From positions 2,976,001 through 3,040,000 of the forward strand of contig NZ_CP118963.1 of the NCBI RefSeq assembly GCF_029024105.1: a DNA stretch of 64,000 nucleotides, given 5' to 3'. The DNA is from Acinetobacter lwoffii (GTDB taxonomy: Bacteria; Pseudomonadota; Gammaproteobacteria; Pseudomonadales; Moraxellaceae). Both the position numbers and the translations under genes were made by a program. Numbering within the stretch: position 1 is the first letter of the stretch; every line of letters starts with the position of its first letter. Shown one piece after another: positions 33,867-41,908 of this stretch. The notes under the pieces were generated by a model. That model was given only the letters and a program-made list of their open reading frames with translations, did not search any database and was not told the origin of the DNA.

Positions 33867-34445
33867 ATGAAATCGCCTGAATCTCCCTACTTTAGCCCGC
33901 CTGCGCTGCCTGCATCGGATCATCCCCTGTCGATGAAAGGCCGCTTCGGACGCTTGAGCTTTATTGCCTGGTCGGCATTTCTGTATTTCATTTTTTTATT
34001 TGGCAGTATTGCACTGGGTCTCAGTATTGATATTGTGAATATTTCTACCCATTCTCTAGATCCCAACTGGCTGATTTCACTGCAAGGCTTGGCCAGTATC
34101 GGTGTACTGGTCATGGTTCTGGCCTATGTGTATTTCGCTTTAGTGGTGACCGTTCGCCGTTTGCATGATATGAACCGCAGTGGCTGGTGGGCGCTATTAT
34201 TTTTACTGCCGGTAGTAAACATTTTTGTATGGCTTTATATCGTTTTTGGTTCGGGCGATCGAGGCAGTAATCAATATGGTCCGGCACGGATGACCTTGCT
34301 CTGGGAAAAAATTCTGGCCTGGCTGATGATTATCCTGACCCTGCTTAGCTTGTTGGGATCTATCGCTTTATTCAGTTATATGAGCGGTGAAGAACAAACC
34401 CCTACCCCCACGGAAATGATGCAAAAAACCACCAAATACTTTTAA
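33867..34445 (+). CDS. DUF805 family inner-membrane protein
   Basis: A 192-residue membrane protein with four hydrophobic segments (about 30-55, 70-95, 110-130 and 145-170). It shows the DUF805 hallmarks FGRLSFIAWSAFLYF at the start and VRRLHDMNRSGWWALLFLLPVVN with GSNQYGPAR near the end. Function is unknown. The Pro-rich N-terminal tail is cytoplasmic by prediction. The ATG at 33867 follows CAGGAT. It is transcribed toward the MscS gene 106 bp away and may share its transcript. Confidence 0.85.
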   Translation: MKSPESPYFSPPALPASDHPLSMKGRFGRLSFIAWSAFLYFIFLFGSIALGLSIDIVNISTHSLDPNWLISLQGLASIGVLVMVLAYVYFALVVTVRRLHDMNRSGWWALLFLLPVVNIFVWLYIVFGSGDRGSNQYGPARMTLLWEKILAWLMIILTLLSLLGSIALFSYMSGEEQTPTPTEMMQKTTKYF

Positions 34446-34551
34446 CAACAGCGCCGTTATTTTTAAAATTATCCAATGGTGACTTCGAGCCCTTATTAAT
34501 TTTTTGCTGAACATCAGGCAAAATAGGCAAAATTTGAATTGTGGAATTTTT

Positions 34552-35532
34552 GTGGCAGAGCAAAACAATACCTTAAGCCAGGTAACTGAGGGCACCACGG
34601 AGTTGTTACATCAGGCAACTGAAAAAACGACCAAGACCGTGATTGAACATACCGCCAAGTATAATGATGCCTACAGCACCATTGACAAAATCATGGAGGG
34701 CTTCTGGGAGCGTGTGCCTTATTTCTGTATCGCACTGATCGTGATTACGATTTTCTGGTTACTCTCCAAAGTCTTCAAGTTTTTCGTACGTAAAACTTTG
34801 GAAAACCGTTCTTATACCCGCCAGAATCTGGTATTGGTCCTCAACCGTGTCGGCAGTACCTTTATTATTTTCTTTGGTATTCTGATTGGACTGGTGATTG
34901 CGGTTCCTGGCTTTACCCCGGGTCAGCTGATGAGTGCCCTCGGAATTGGTTCGGTCGCGATCGGTTTTGCCTTTAAGGATATTTTCCAGAACCTGCTCTC
35001 TGGTGTGCTGATTCTTCTCAGTGAACCGTTCAAGATTGGCGACGATATTATCGTGAATGGCATGGAAGGTACCGTTGAAGATATCCAGATTCGTGCAACC
35101 TTTTTACGTTCACCCGATGGCCGCCGTATCGTCATTCCAAACGCGACCGTCTACACCAGTGCGGTCACAGTCAATACCGCCTATACCCGTCGCCGCTGCG
35201 AATTCGTGGTGGGGATCGGCTATGAGGATGATATCCAGAAAGCCAAAGACCTGATTACCGCTATTTTAGATAAAGACCCCACCATCCTGAGCCAGCCTGG
35301 CTTTAGTGTCAATGTCACCGCGTTGGCTGACTTTTCCATTACCCTAAAAGCTTTCTGGTGGGTCGATACCACTGAAACAGGCACCGGAACTTCAATCAGT
35401 GCGGTGCAGGAACGGGTGATTCAGGCTTTTGCCGAGCATAATATTTCGATTCCGTATCCGGTACAGGAAGTCAAAGTCTATCGTGGTGAAGGCAATGATG
35501 ATGCCTCAGCCCGCGCTAAACAGTCGACCTAA
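34552..35532 (+). CDS. Small-conductance mechanosensitive channel (MscS family)
   Basis: A 326-residue MscS channel that opens under membrane tension to release solutes in hypo-osmotic shock. Three membrane helices occupy about residues 50-150. The pore-lining TM3 with small residues is visible in ALGIGSVAIGFAFKDIFQNLLSGVLIL, followed by the beta domain (FKIGDDIIVNGMEGTVEDIQIRAT) and the C-terminal cage. The frame opens at a TTG at 34504, but the GTG at 34552 with GGAA five bases upstream is the most plausible start. Its 3' end overlaps the 3' end of the convergent rsmE by 27 bp. Confidence 0.88.
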   Translation: MAEQNNTLSQVTEGTTELLHQATEKTTKTVIEHTAKYNDAYSTIDKIMEGFWERVPYFCIALIVITIFWLLSKVFKFFVRKTLENRSYTRQNLVLVLNRVGSTFIIFFGILIGLVIAVPGFTPGQLMSALGIGSVAIGFAFKDIFQNLLSGVLILLSEPFKIGDDIIVNGMEGTVEDIQIRATFLRSPDGRRIVIPNATVYTSAVTVNTAYTRRRCEFVVGIGYEDDIQKAKDLITAILDKDPTILSQPGFSVNVTALADFSITLKAFWWVDTTETGTGTSISAVQERVIQAFAEHNISIPYPVQEVKVYRGEGNDDASARAKQST

Positions 35533-36219
35533 AACATAAGGAATCACGGTTTCTGTGCGGATAATACGGTTGCCCAGACTCACAGCCTGGCAACCGTTTT
35601 TGATGAGTAAATCGACTTCATAAGGAATAAATCCACCCTCCGGACCAATAACAATCGTACAGGGATGCTCAATCGCAAACGGCATCGCTTGCTCTGCATA
35701 AGGATGTGCCACATAAGCCGGGCAATCTGTACTAATCAAACCCGGCAAGATATCTTCAACAAAGGGTTTAAAACGTTTATACAGCTCGATTTTTGGAGCA
35801 ACCGTATCCCCTGCCTGTTCTAGCCCCAATTCGATATAATGATTTAACTGCTGTAAAAATGGAGTTTGCCAATAGCTTTTATCGACACGGTAGCTATGTA
35901 GTAAAATGATTTTTTCAACGCCCAAGGTGACACTGTCCATGATCAGACGGCGCAGCACTTTCGGACGTGGCAAAGCCACAATTAAAGTCACTGGCAATTT
36001 TTCTGGAACAGCTTCTTCTTGCAGTGGTTTCAAGCGCACTGCTTTTTCAGAGATTTCGACAATTTCTGTCAGGTAACGCTGACCTTCCCGAATTCCGACT
36101 TTTAACGTATCTCCCACCTGAATCTGTAGATGTTGCTGTAAATGTTCCAGTTGCCGAGTTGAGGTAATGGACCAAAGTTCAGTTTCGGTTTGACGTGGGT
36201 CAAGCAGGACGATATTCAT
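35506..36219 (-). CDS. rsmE: 16S rRNA (uracil-1498-N3)-methyltransferase RsmE
   Basis: A 237-residue SPOUT methyltransferase modifying U1498 of 16S rRNA with SAM. An N-terminal PUA-like domain (residues 1-70) precedes the knotted SPOUT domain containing CTIVIGPEGGFIPYEVDLL and SLGNRIIRTETVIPYVL, the SAM-binding knot motifs. Length is normal. The ATG at 36219 lacks a clear ribosome site. The gene lies downstream of waaA on the same strand with a 228-bp gap that holds a three-hairpin repeat. The stop codon lies inside the end of the convergent MscS gene. Confidence 0.92.
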   Translation of the reverse strand: MNIVLLDPRQTETELWSITSTRQLEHLQQHLQIQVGDTLKVGIREGQRYLTEIVEISEKAVRLKPLQEEAVPEKLPVTLIVALPRPKVLRRLIMDSVTLGVEKIILLHSYRVDKSYWQTPFLQQLNHYIELGLEQAGDTVAPKIELYKRFKPFVEDILPGLISTDCPAYVAHPYAEQAMPFAIEHPCTIVIGPEGGFIPYEVDLLIKNGCQAVSLGNRIIRTETVIPYVLGRLFSAG

Positions 36220-36294
36220 AAGGAAGATAAAACCAAAACATTAACATGCAAAATATTCAAATTAGGTATTATCGCCAAATTTGAAATCGTGTGT

Positions 36295-36385
36295 GGCGAC
36301 ATGGATGTTGCCCGCGGTACTGAGGTACAGGAAGTACCTTCAGTACCGCAAAGGATTTTTGCTACTTTTAATCCCTTAAAAGTAG
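36295..36385 (+). repeat. Three-hairpin structured repeat, copy 2
   Basis: Stem A is GGCGACAT/ATGTTGCC (36295-36302/36305-36312). Stem B is GCGGTACTGAGGTAC paired with GTACCTTCAGTACCGC (36314-36328/36334-36349, one bulge). Stem C is CTACTTTTAA/TTAAAAGTAG (36362-36371/36376-36385). It has the same layout and conserved outer parts as 11830-11922, but an unrelated, still paired stem B. Confidence 0.8.
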
Positions 36386-36447
36386 AAATCTTCTACGAAT
36401 GACCAGTTGTCTCAGAAAGGTAGATTGAGAATATGACTAGCACACAC

Positions 36448-37728
36448 TTAGAGATACTGATCAATCACCTGAATATGCTTGGCAAGCGATCCCGTATTTA
36501 ACTGCATAATTTGCTGCGCTGCCGCATTCAAGATTTCCGCCTTAACCTGATCTTGCAAAAGTTCCAGTAATACCTCTGCAGCCTGCTGGGCATCCTGCAC
36601 CACTGCGACTGCGTCTGCCTGAACGAACTCATCCACGATAGTCTGAAAATTAAAATAGTTTTTGCCTAAAACAGTCGGCACATTCAGCGCAATCGGCTCC
36701 AAAATATTATGTCCACCACCTGGTTCATTTAAAGAACCACCCACATAACATGCCTGACTCAAAGCATACCAAAGCCACATTTCACCCATCGAATCGGCCA
36801 AATAAACCTGGGTATCTGCTTTAATATGTTGCCCTAGACTTCGACGCTGGATTTTCAATCCCAAAGACTGTGCAGCTTGGAACACCTCATCAAAACGTTC
36901 CGGATGGCGCGGTACCACAATACAGACCAAATATGGATCAGCTTCTAAAGCAGCTTTTAAAACACTCAGAATTTCTTTTTCTTCAGGAGCATGAGTACTA
37001 GCTAACGTGACGATCTTTCGCCCCCCTAACTGCCACTCCTGTTTCAATTGATCTGCCTGATGAATAAAGCGCTCGGGCGCAGTAATATCAAATTTGATAT
37101 TGCCCAAAACTTGGGTTTTTTCAGCTGCGATTCCCAACTGGATATAACGTTGCTGGGTGGCTGTATCCTGTGCCAAAAGACCAGTTAAATTCTTGAGCAT
37201 GCCACGGGTCAAACCTTTGACCTTGGCATAGCCTTTGGCGGATTTTTCGGACAGACGCGCATTCAATAATACACTTGGCACATTAAACTGGGGTGCCTGA
37301 TCCAGCAGATTAGGCCAAAGCTCAGTTTCCATCAGCAATAAAAGTTTCGGCTGATACTTTTGATAAAATTCACGAATTAAAGTTTTCTGGTCAGCAGGCA
37401 AATACACGGCTTGAAACAAATCGAGATAAGGCGCTTTTAAAAAAAGTGATTTAGCGCGTGCCTGACCGGTTTTGGTGGTATTGGTGACCAGCACCGGATG
37501 GCCAAGTTTTAAATAATGTTCAATTAACGGTTGGGCAGCATTGGTTTCACCCACCGACACCACATGAAACCAGATGGCATGCAGGTTTTTGGGTGGCTGA
37601 AACGGGCCGAAACGTTCTGTCAGTTCTTGTTGTAATTGTTCAGGATCGGTCGCACGTTTACGGATACGCGATTGATATAAGGGTTTAACCAGCGCCAAGG
37701 CTGCGTTATACCAAAATGGAGTGGCCAC
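36448..37728 (-). CDS. waaA: 3-deoxy-D-manno-octulosonic acid (Kdo) transferase
   Basis: A 426-residue GT30 glycosyltransferase that transfers Kdo from CMP-Kdo to lipid IVA at the inner face of the inner membrane. Family stretches are WFHVVSVGETNAAQPLI, LLLMETELWPNLL (with the catalytic Glu in the GE motif region), TLASTHAPEEKEIL and SLNEPGGGHNILEPIALNVPTVLGKNYFNF. An N-terminal hydrophobic anchor is present (FWYNAALALVKPLY). The start is a GTG at 37728 preceded by AGGGG at 7 nt; the overlapping ATG is out of frame. It probably stands alone, with a structured repeat downstream. Confidence 0.93.
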   Translation of the reverse strand: MATPFWYNAALALVKPLYQSRIRKRATDPEQLQQELTERFGPFQPPKNLHAIWFHVVSVGETNAAQPLIEHYLKLGHPVLVTNTTKTGQARAKSLFLKAPYLDLFQAVYLPADQKTLIREFYQKYQPKLLLLMETELWPNLLDQAPQFNVPSVLLNARLSEKSAKGYAKVKGLTRGMLKNLTGLLAQDTATQQRYIQLGIAAEKTQVLGNIKFDITAPERFIHQADQLKQEWQLGGRKIVTLASTHAPEEKEILSVLKAALEADPYLVCIVVPRHPERFDEVFQAAQSLGLKIQRRSLGQHIKADTQVYLADSMGEMWLWYALSQACYVGGSLNEPGGGHNILEPIALNVPTVLGKNYFNFQTIVDEFVQADAVAVVQDAQQAAEVLLELLQDQVKAEILNAAAQQIMQLNTGSLAKHIQVIDQYL

Positions 37729-37810
37729 ATTGCGCCCCTGTCCAAAGATTCAATGAGCAGAATATAGCAGAGCCACATCAACATGTTAATCAATGTGGCT
37801 CATTTTTAGA

Positions 37811-38896
37811 TTATTCTACTGTAGTTAAAGCTTCTGCTTCAGCCAATGTCGGATAATCAATATAGCCTTCCGCGACATTGGTTCCGATCATGTTTTCTAG
37901 TTTGAGTTCATTTAAAGGTGCATCTACCAATAAACGCTCATACAAGTCTGGATTGGCAATATACGCCCTACCAAAAGCCACCGCATCAGCCTTGCCTGAT
38001 GCCAACAGCTCAATCGCATCTTCACGACTTAGTTGCATATTCGCAATATAAGGCACTCCACCTGAACGCTCTTTCATATATTCAGAAATACTGTCTTCAG
38101 CCAGATATTCACGGGTAAAGAAGAAGGCAATCTTGCGCTTACCCAGCTGCTCCATGGCATAGCCAAATGTTTCACGTGGATCATTGTCGCCCATGTCATG
38201 GTCATCACAACGCGGCGCTAAATGCACCCCTACACGATCTGCGCCCCATACTTCAATCAGTGCATCAGTTGCTTCTAGCAGGAAACGTGTACGATTTTCC
38301 ACTGAACCGCCGTATTCATCTTCACGCTGATTGGTTTTGCTTTGCAAGAACTGGTCAATCAGATAACCATTGGCAGCATGTAATTCAACACCATCAAAAC
38401 CGGCTTCTTTAGCACGAATCGCGGCTTGCTTATATTGCTCGATAATGGCATGAATTTCCGAAATTTCCAGCGGACGCGGCAACACATAAGGACGTTTTGG
38501 ACGTAACAAGCTGACATGACCCGCCTGTTGTACTGCACTTGCAGAGACTGGTGTTTCACCATTTAACAGATCCGGATGCGATACACGACCAACATGCCAA
38601 AGCTGGGCAACAATCAGACCGCCCTTCTCATGAACCGCTTGAGTAACCTTTTTCCAGCCTTCGACCTGAGCATCGGTAAACAATCCTGGAGTATTTAAAT
38701 AGCCATTGGCTTCTTCAGAAATCACTGTGGCTTCAGAAATAATCAGGCCAGCACTTGCACGTTGCGCATAGTACTCAACCATCATTGGGGTTGGAACGCG
38801 ATCAGCAGTTGCGCGGTTACGGGTAAGCGGCGCCATGATGACACGGTTTTTAAGCTCTAACGCACCGAGCGTTAAAGGAGAATTTAATTCAGCCAT
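37811..38896 (-). CDS. Old Yellow Enzyme family alkene/N-ethylmaleimide reductase
   Basis: A 361-residue FMN-dependent ene-reductase with a TIM barrel, detoxifying electrophiles such as quinones, maleimides or nitro compounds with NADPH. Motifs: LTLGALELKNRVIMAPLTRNRA, ELHAANGYLIDQFLQ (His-x-x-Asn substrate-binding pair), GGSVENRTRFLLE and GKADAVAFGRAYIANPDL. A GTG at 38908 extends the frame by four codons, but the ATG at 38896 has GGGAG close upstream. It lies 15 bp downstream of the ArsR-type regulator gene, forming a two-gene operon in which the regulator probably senses the enzyme's substrates. It resembles NemA, but the physiological substrate is unknown. Confidence 0.9.
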   Translation of the reverse strand: MAELNSPLTLGALELKNRVIMAPLTRNRATADRVPTPMMVEYYAQRASAGLIISEATVISEEANGYLNTPGLFTDAQVEGWKKVTQAVHEKGGLIVAQLWHVGRVSHPDLLNGETPVSASAVQQAGHVSLLRPKRPYVLPRPLEISEIHAIIEQYKQAAIRAKEAGFDGVELHAANGYLIDQFLQSKTNQREDEYGGSVENRTRFLLEATDALIEVWGADRVGVHLAPRCDDHDMGDNDPRETFGYAMEQLGKRKIAFFFTREYLAEDSISEYMKERSGGVPYIANMQLSREDAIELLASGKADAVAFGRAYIANPDLYERLLVDAPLNELKLENMIGTNVAEGYIDYPTLAEAEALTTVE

Positions 38897-38911
38897 CGTT
38901 ACTCCCACCTG

Positions 38912-39211
38912 TTAAAGGTGTTGTTGTAGGTGTTCGATAAATTGTTGAATCAAAGTTTCATTGCGGGAGAAATATGACCACTGTCCATGCTTGGTCGCAG
39001 TGATCAGGCCAGTCTGCTGTAATACAGACAAATGATTGGACATGGTGGACTGGGAAACCTGGCCCAAACGTTCAATTTGACCTGCACAGACCCCACGTTG
39101 AAAGCCACCACACTCTTCCGCAGACAGATATTGCTCCGGAGATTTTAACCACTCCAGAATTTGTCGACGGGTCGGATTGGCTAAGGCTTTAAAAATTAGA
39201 TCAAGGTCCAT
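38912..39211 (-). CDS. ArsR-family transcriptional regulator with two cysteines
   Basis: A 99-residue winged helix-turn-helix regulator (LIFKALANPTRRQILEWL, then SQSTMSNHLSVLQQTGLITATKHGQWSYF). Cys34 and Cys42 (EECGGFQRGVC) lie in the loop before the recognition helix and could sense electrophiles or oxidants, since no classical metal-binding CxC motif is present. The ATG at 39211 is preferred over a GTG two codons earlier. It is first in an operon with the Old Yellow Enzyme and has a palindrome overlapping its promoter, consistent with self-repression released by reactive electrophiles (inference). Confidence 0.85.
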   Translation of the reverse strand: MDLDLIFKALANPTRRQILEWLKSPEQYLSAEECGGFQRGVCAGQIERLGQVSQSTMSNHLSVLQQTGLITATKHGQWSYFSRNETLIQQFIEHLQQHL

Positions 39212-39262
39212 AGGCACATCACAATCAGTGGCGCAACGAAACTTTATTCAGCATCTGCGACC

Positions 39263-39297
39263 ATTATATCGTATTTTTTCGATTTATATATCGAAAA
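39263..39297 (-). promoter_or_regulatory. arsR-OYE promoter with operator palindrome
   Basis: The minus-strand -10 TATAAT is the complement of 39263-39268. Palindrome TTTTCGAT-N6-ATCGAAAA (39276-39283/39290-39297) covers the spacer and -35 region, where a repressor of the ArsR type would act. Confidence 0.6.
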
Positions 39298-39357
39298 TTT
39301 TAGATATAATAATCACAATCTGCACAAGCTTTGTTACGCCAGCTTTTAAACGATTTC

Positions 39358-40453
39358 TTACAGGCCCTGTTTCAGGCTTGCTTCGATAAATTTGTCCAGA
39401 TCACCGTCCAGAACTGCGCCAGTATTGGAATTTTCCACACCTGTACGCAAATCCTTAATACGTGAATCATCCAGGACATAAGAACGGATCTGACTACCCC
39501 ACCCAATGTCAGACTTGGAATCTTCCAGTGCTTGTGCCGCTTCGTTACGTTTGCTCATCTCGAGCTCATAAAGTTTGGCACGTAACTGCTTCCAGGCGTG
39601 GTCACGGTTGGCATGTTGTGAACGCTGGTTCTGACAGGCCACCACAATTCCGGTCGGTGCATGGGTTAAACGCACGGCAGAATCTGTTTTGTTAATATGC
39701 TGACCACCCGCCCCTGATGCACGATAAGTATCGGTACGAACATCGGACGGATTGATTTCAATTTCGATATTGTCATCAACTTCCGGTGACACAAACACGG
39801 CAGAGAACGAGGTATGACGACGGTTGCCCGAGTCAAAGGGCGACTTACGCACTAAACGGTGTACACCAGATTCGGTACGTAACCAGCCATAGGCGTACTC
39901 ACCTTCCACACGAATCGTCGCAGATTTAATCCCGGCAACATCCCCATCAGATTCTTCCATCACTTCTGCTTTAAAGCCATGACGTTCAATCCAGCGTAGA
40001 TACATACGTAGCAACATAGACGCCCAGTCCTGTGCTTCTGTACCGCCTGAACCAGCTTGAATTTCCAGATAGCAAGGATTTGGATCCATCGGATTATTGA
40101 ACATACGGCGGAATTCAAGCTTGGCCAGTTCTTCTTCAGCCGTGCTCAGTTCAGCCTGTACATCTTCTAGCAAGCTTTCATCATCCGCTTCAACCGCCAG
40201 ATCAAGCAAAGCCTGTGCATCTTCAAGCTGGGTACTTAAGCGATCCAGCACATTTAATACATTTTCAAGCTCGCCTTTCTCTTTGGCCATCGCTTGGGCA
40301 CGACTCTGGTCATTCCAGATAGTTGGATCTTCTAATTCACGCAGGACTTCTTCTAAACGCTCTTTTTTCAGATCGTAGTCAAAGATACCCCCGTAGTGTT
40401 TGACCACGTTCGTTTAAGTCTTTTAATTGGTTTAGATACGGATTAATTTCCAC
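39358..40453 (-). CDS. prfB: Peptide chain release factor 2, with programmed +1 frameshift
   Basis: RF2 terminates translation at UGA and UAA. The main frame (40380 to 39358) carries the GGQ motif (GAGGQHINKTDSAVR) and the stop-recognition SPF motif (KSPFDS). A 24-codon leader starts at the GTG at 40453 (EINPYLNQLKDLNERGQTLR) and ends at an in-frame TGA at 40381-40379. The site CGG GGG TAT CTT TGA C is the classic slippage signal: an SD-like GGGGG, then CTT shifting +1 over the T at 40381 to read GAC. The joined product is 364 residues, one shorter than in E. coli. Start GTG has GAGAG upstream. The frameshift is autoregulatory, rising when RF2 is scarce. Confidence 0.95.
40378..40393 (-). promoter_or_regulatory. 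prfB +1 programmed frameshift site
   Basis: The minus strand reads GGGGGTATCTTTGAC. The slip codon CTT is 40384-40382, TGA is 40381-40379, and the in-frame continuation is GAC at 40380-40378. Confidence 0.95.
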
Positions 40454-40499
40454 GTGAATTACTCTCAATCAAAATTAGGCACAAAATTCTTAGCCCGAT

Positions 40500-40508
40500 A
40501 TTATAGCA
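40500..40508 (-). promoter_or_regulatory. Extended -10 promoter of prfB
   Basis: The minus strand reads TGCTATAAT, a perfect extended -10 element, about 45 bp upstream of the GTG start. The remaining gap 40509-40860 is AT-rich without recognised features. Confidence 0.6.
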
Positions 40509-40869
40509 CAGTCTATTTCCGCTATTTTAACGATCCATTCAGTCTAAGGCTCGAATGTCTTGAGCATTTAGACCTGTATTTCCCTCATCCAATTTTCAAC
40601 ATCTCATAGACTCTTTTGCGTCTTTTTATCCGAAATTTTTATCGGCTTTTTAGCCCCGTTTTATGACCGAAATATAATTTTGCAATTGATTTTATAATTT
40701 AGGATTTCTTATTGGTCTGTATAAAAAATCAGCGAATTCAATAGATTCCACAATATCTACACACTTTTAATAAAACACTACATTATAAATTTAATTTTAT
40801 TATTCAGTCACTTGTTCAGCAAAAATTACACAAGATTACGCTATTCACATTACTGTAACTTTCCTTTGA

Positions 40870-40911
40870 TTGACGATCTTTGGAATTGCTCTAGACTGAA
40901 AGTTGTAACAA
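40870..40911 (+). promoter_or_regulatory. Promoter of the first tandem porin gene with TTGTAACAA
   Basis: The -35 TTGACG is at 40870-40875 and the -10 TAGACT at 40892-40897, with a 16-bp spacer. TTGTAACAA at 40903-40911 overlaps the expected start site. Confidence 0.55.
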
Positions 40912-40953
40912 AAAGTGTAATGTTTTTAACTCACGATTTGAGGGGTAGTAACC

Positions 40954-41733
40954 ATGAAAAAATTAGCGATTGCTTCGGCACTACTTTCAGCAATAGCAAT
41001 GACTGGTACAGCAGCACATGCTTACCAAGCAGAAATTGGTGCATCAGCAGGAGTGGTTGATCCTGACAACGGTGGAACTAGCGGTTCTTTCGGCGTTGAT
41101 GGTACATATTACTTCAATCCAGTTCAAACACGTAATGCACCATTAGCAGAAGCAGCATTCCTTGATCGTGCTAGCAACGTGAGTGCGCAATATCAATATA
41201 ATGAAATTGGTGATTCTGAAGCGCATCGTTATGGCGTAGGTGCAGAGTACTTCGTACCGAATTCTGACTTCTACTTAAGCGGTAACGTCAATGGCCATGA
41301 TCTGCAAGACAATGATGATCTAGAAAATGATTTAACCACCTATGCAGCTGAAGTCGGTTATCTGCCAGCGCCAGGTCTATTGATTGCGGCGGGTGTGAAA
41401 GGTTGGGATAACGACAATGATGATGGCGTAGATCCAACATTGCGTGCTAAATATGTAACGACATTAAGCAACGGTAAAGACATCAACCTGGAAGCAGGTG
41501 CAGCATTTGGTGATTTAGATGAATACAATCTGGCAGCAGATTATTTCATCGACAAAACCTTGAGTGTCGGTGCTGATTATCACAATAATGATATTACCGA
41601 CAAGAGCGAATTTGGTATCAATGCACGTAAGTTCATTAACCAGCAAGTGAGCTTAGAAGGCCGTGTCGGCTTTGGCGAACAGTTTAACAATGACTACAAT
41701 ACCTTTGGTGTAGCAGCGAAGTACCGCTTCTAA
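40954..41733 (+). CDS. Putative porin, paralogue of the 14.8-kb Omp33-36-like protein
   Basis: A 259-residue outer-membrane beta-barrel protein. The signal peptide (residues 1-23, ending TAAHA) is followed by mature YQAEIGASAGVV, alternating hydrophobic strands and the C-terminal Phe of outer-membrane proteins (KYRF). It shares with the Omp33-36-like protein the block GTYYF-x-x-V-x7-PLAEAAFL-x-x-ASNV and the pattern of barrel strands, but is about 40 residues shorter and richer in Asp/Asn in its loops. The ATG at 40954 follows GAGGGG. It is separated from the next paralogue by a terminator and an independent promoter. Substrate unknown. Confidence 0.85.
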   Translation: MKKLAIASALLSAIAMTGTAAHAYQAEIGASAGVVDPDNGGTSGSFGVDGTYYFNPVQTRNAPLAEAAFLDRASNVSAQYQYNEIGDSEAHRYGVGAEYFVPNSDFYLSGNVNGHDLQDNDDLENDLTTYAAEVGYLPAPGLLIAAGVKGWDNDNDDGVDPTLRAKYVTTLSNGKDINLEAGAAFGDLDEYNLAADYFIDKTLSVGADYHNNDITDKSEFGINARKFINQQVSLEGRVGFGEQFNNDYNTFGVAAKYRF

Positions 41734-41761
41734 TCTAAAACCAAAAATTAGTCATGCATAG

Positions 41762-41790
41762 AAACCCATCCTCGGATGGGTTTTTTTATT
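41762..41790 (+). terminator. Terminator of the first tandem porin gene
   Basis: The stem AAACCCATC/GATGGGTTT (41762-41770/41775-41783), with a CTCG loop, is followed by Ts. Confidence 0.8.
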
Positions 41791-41825
41791 GCACTCTTAA
41801 CAAGCATTTAGGTATTTTTTGCACA

Positions 41826-41862
41826 TTGACGGGGCGAATATAAACTGTACAATTTGTTACAA
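41826..41862 (+). promoter_or_regulatory. Promoter of the second tandem porin gene with TTGTTACAA
   Basis: The -35 TTGACG is at 41826-41831 and the -10 TACAAT at 41848-41853, with a 16-bp spacer. TTGTTACAA at 41854-41862 directly follows the -10. Confidence 0.6.
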
Positions 41863-41908
41863 CTGTTCATCAAACAGTCATATTTTTATAACAAAGAGAG
41901 AAATCTAA

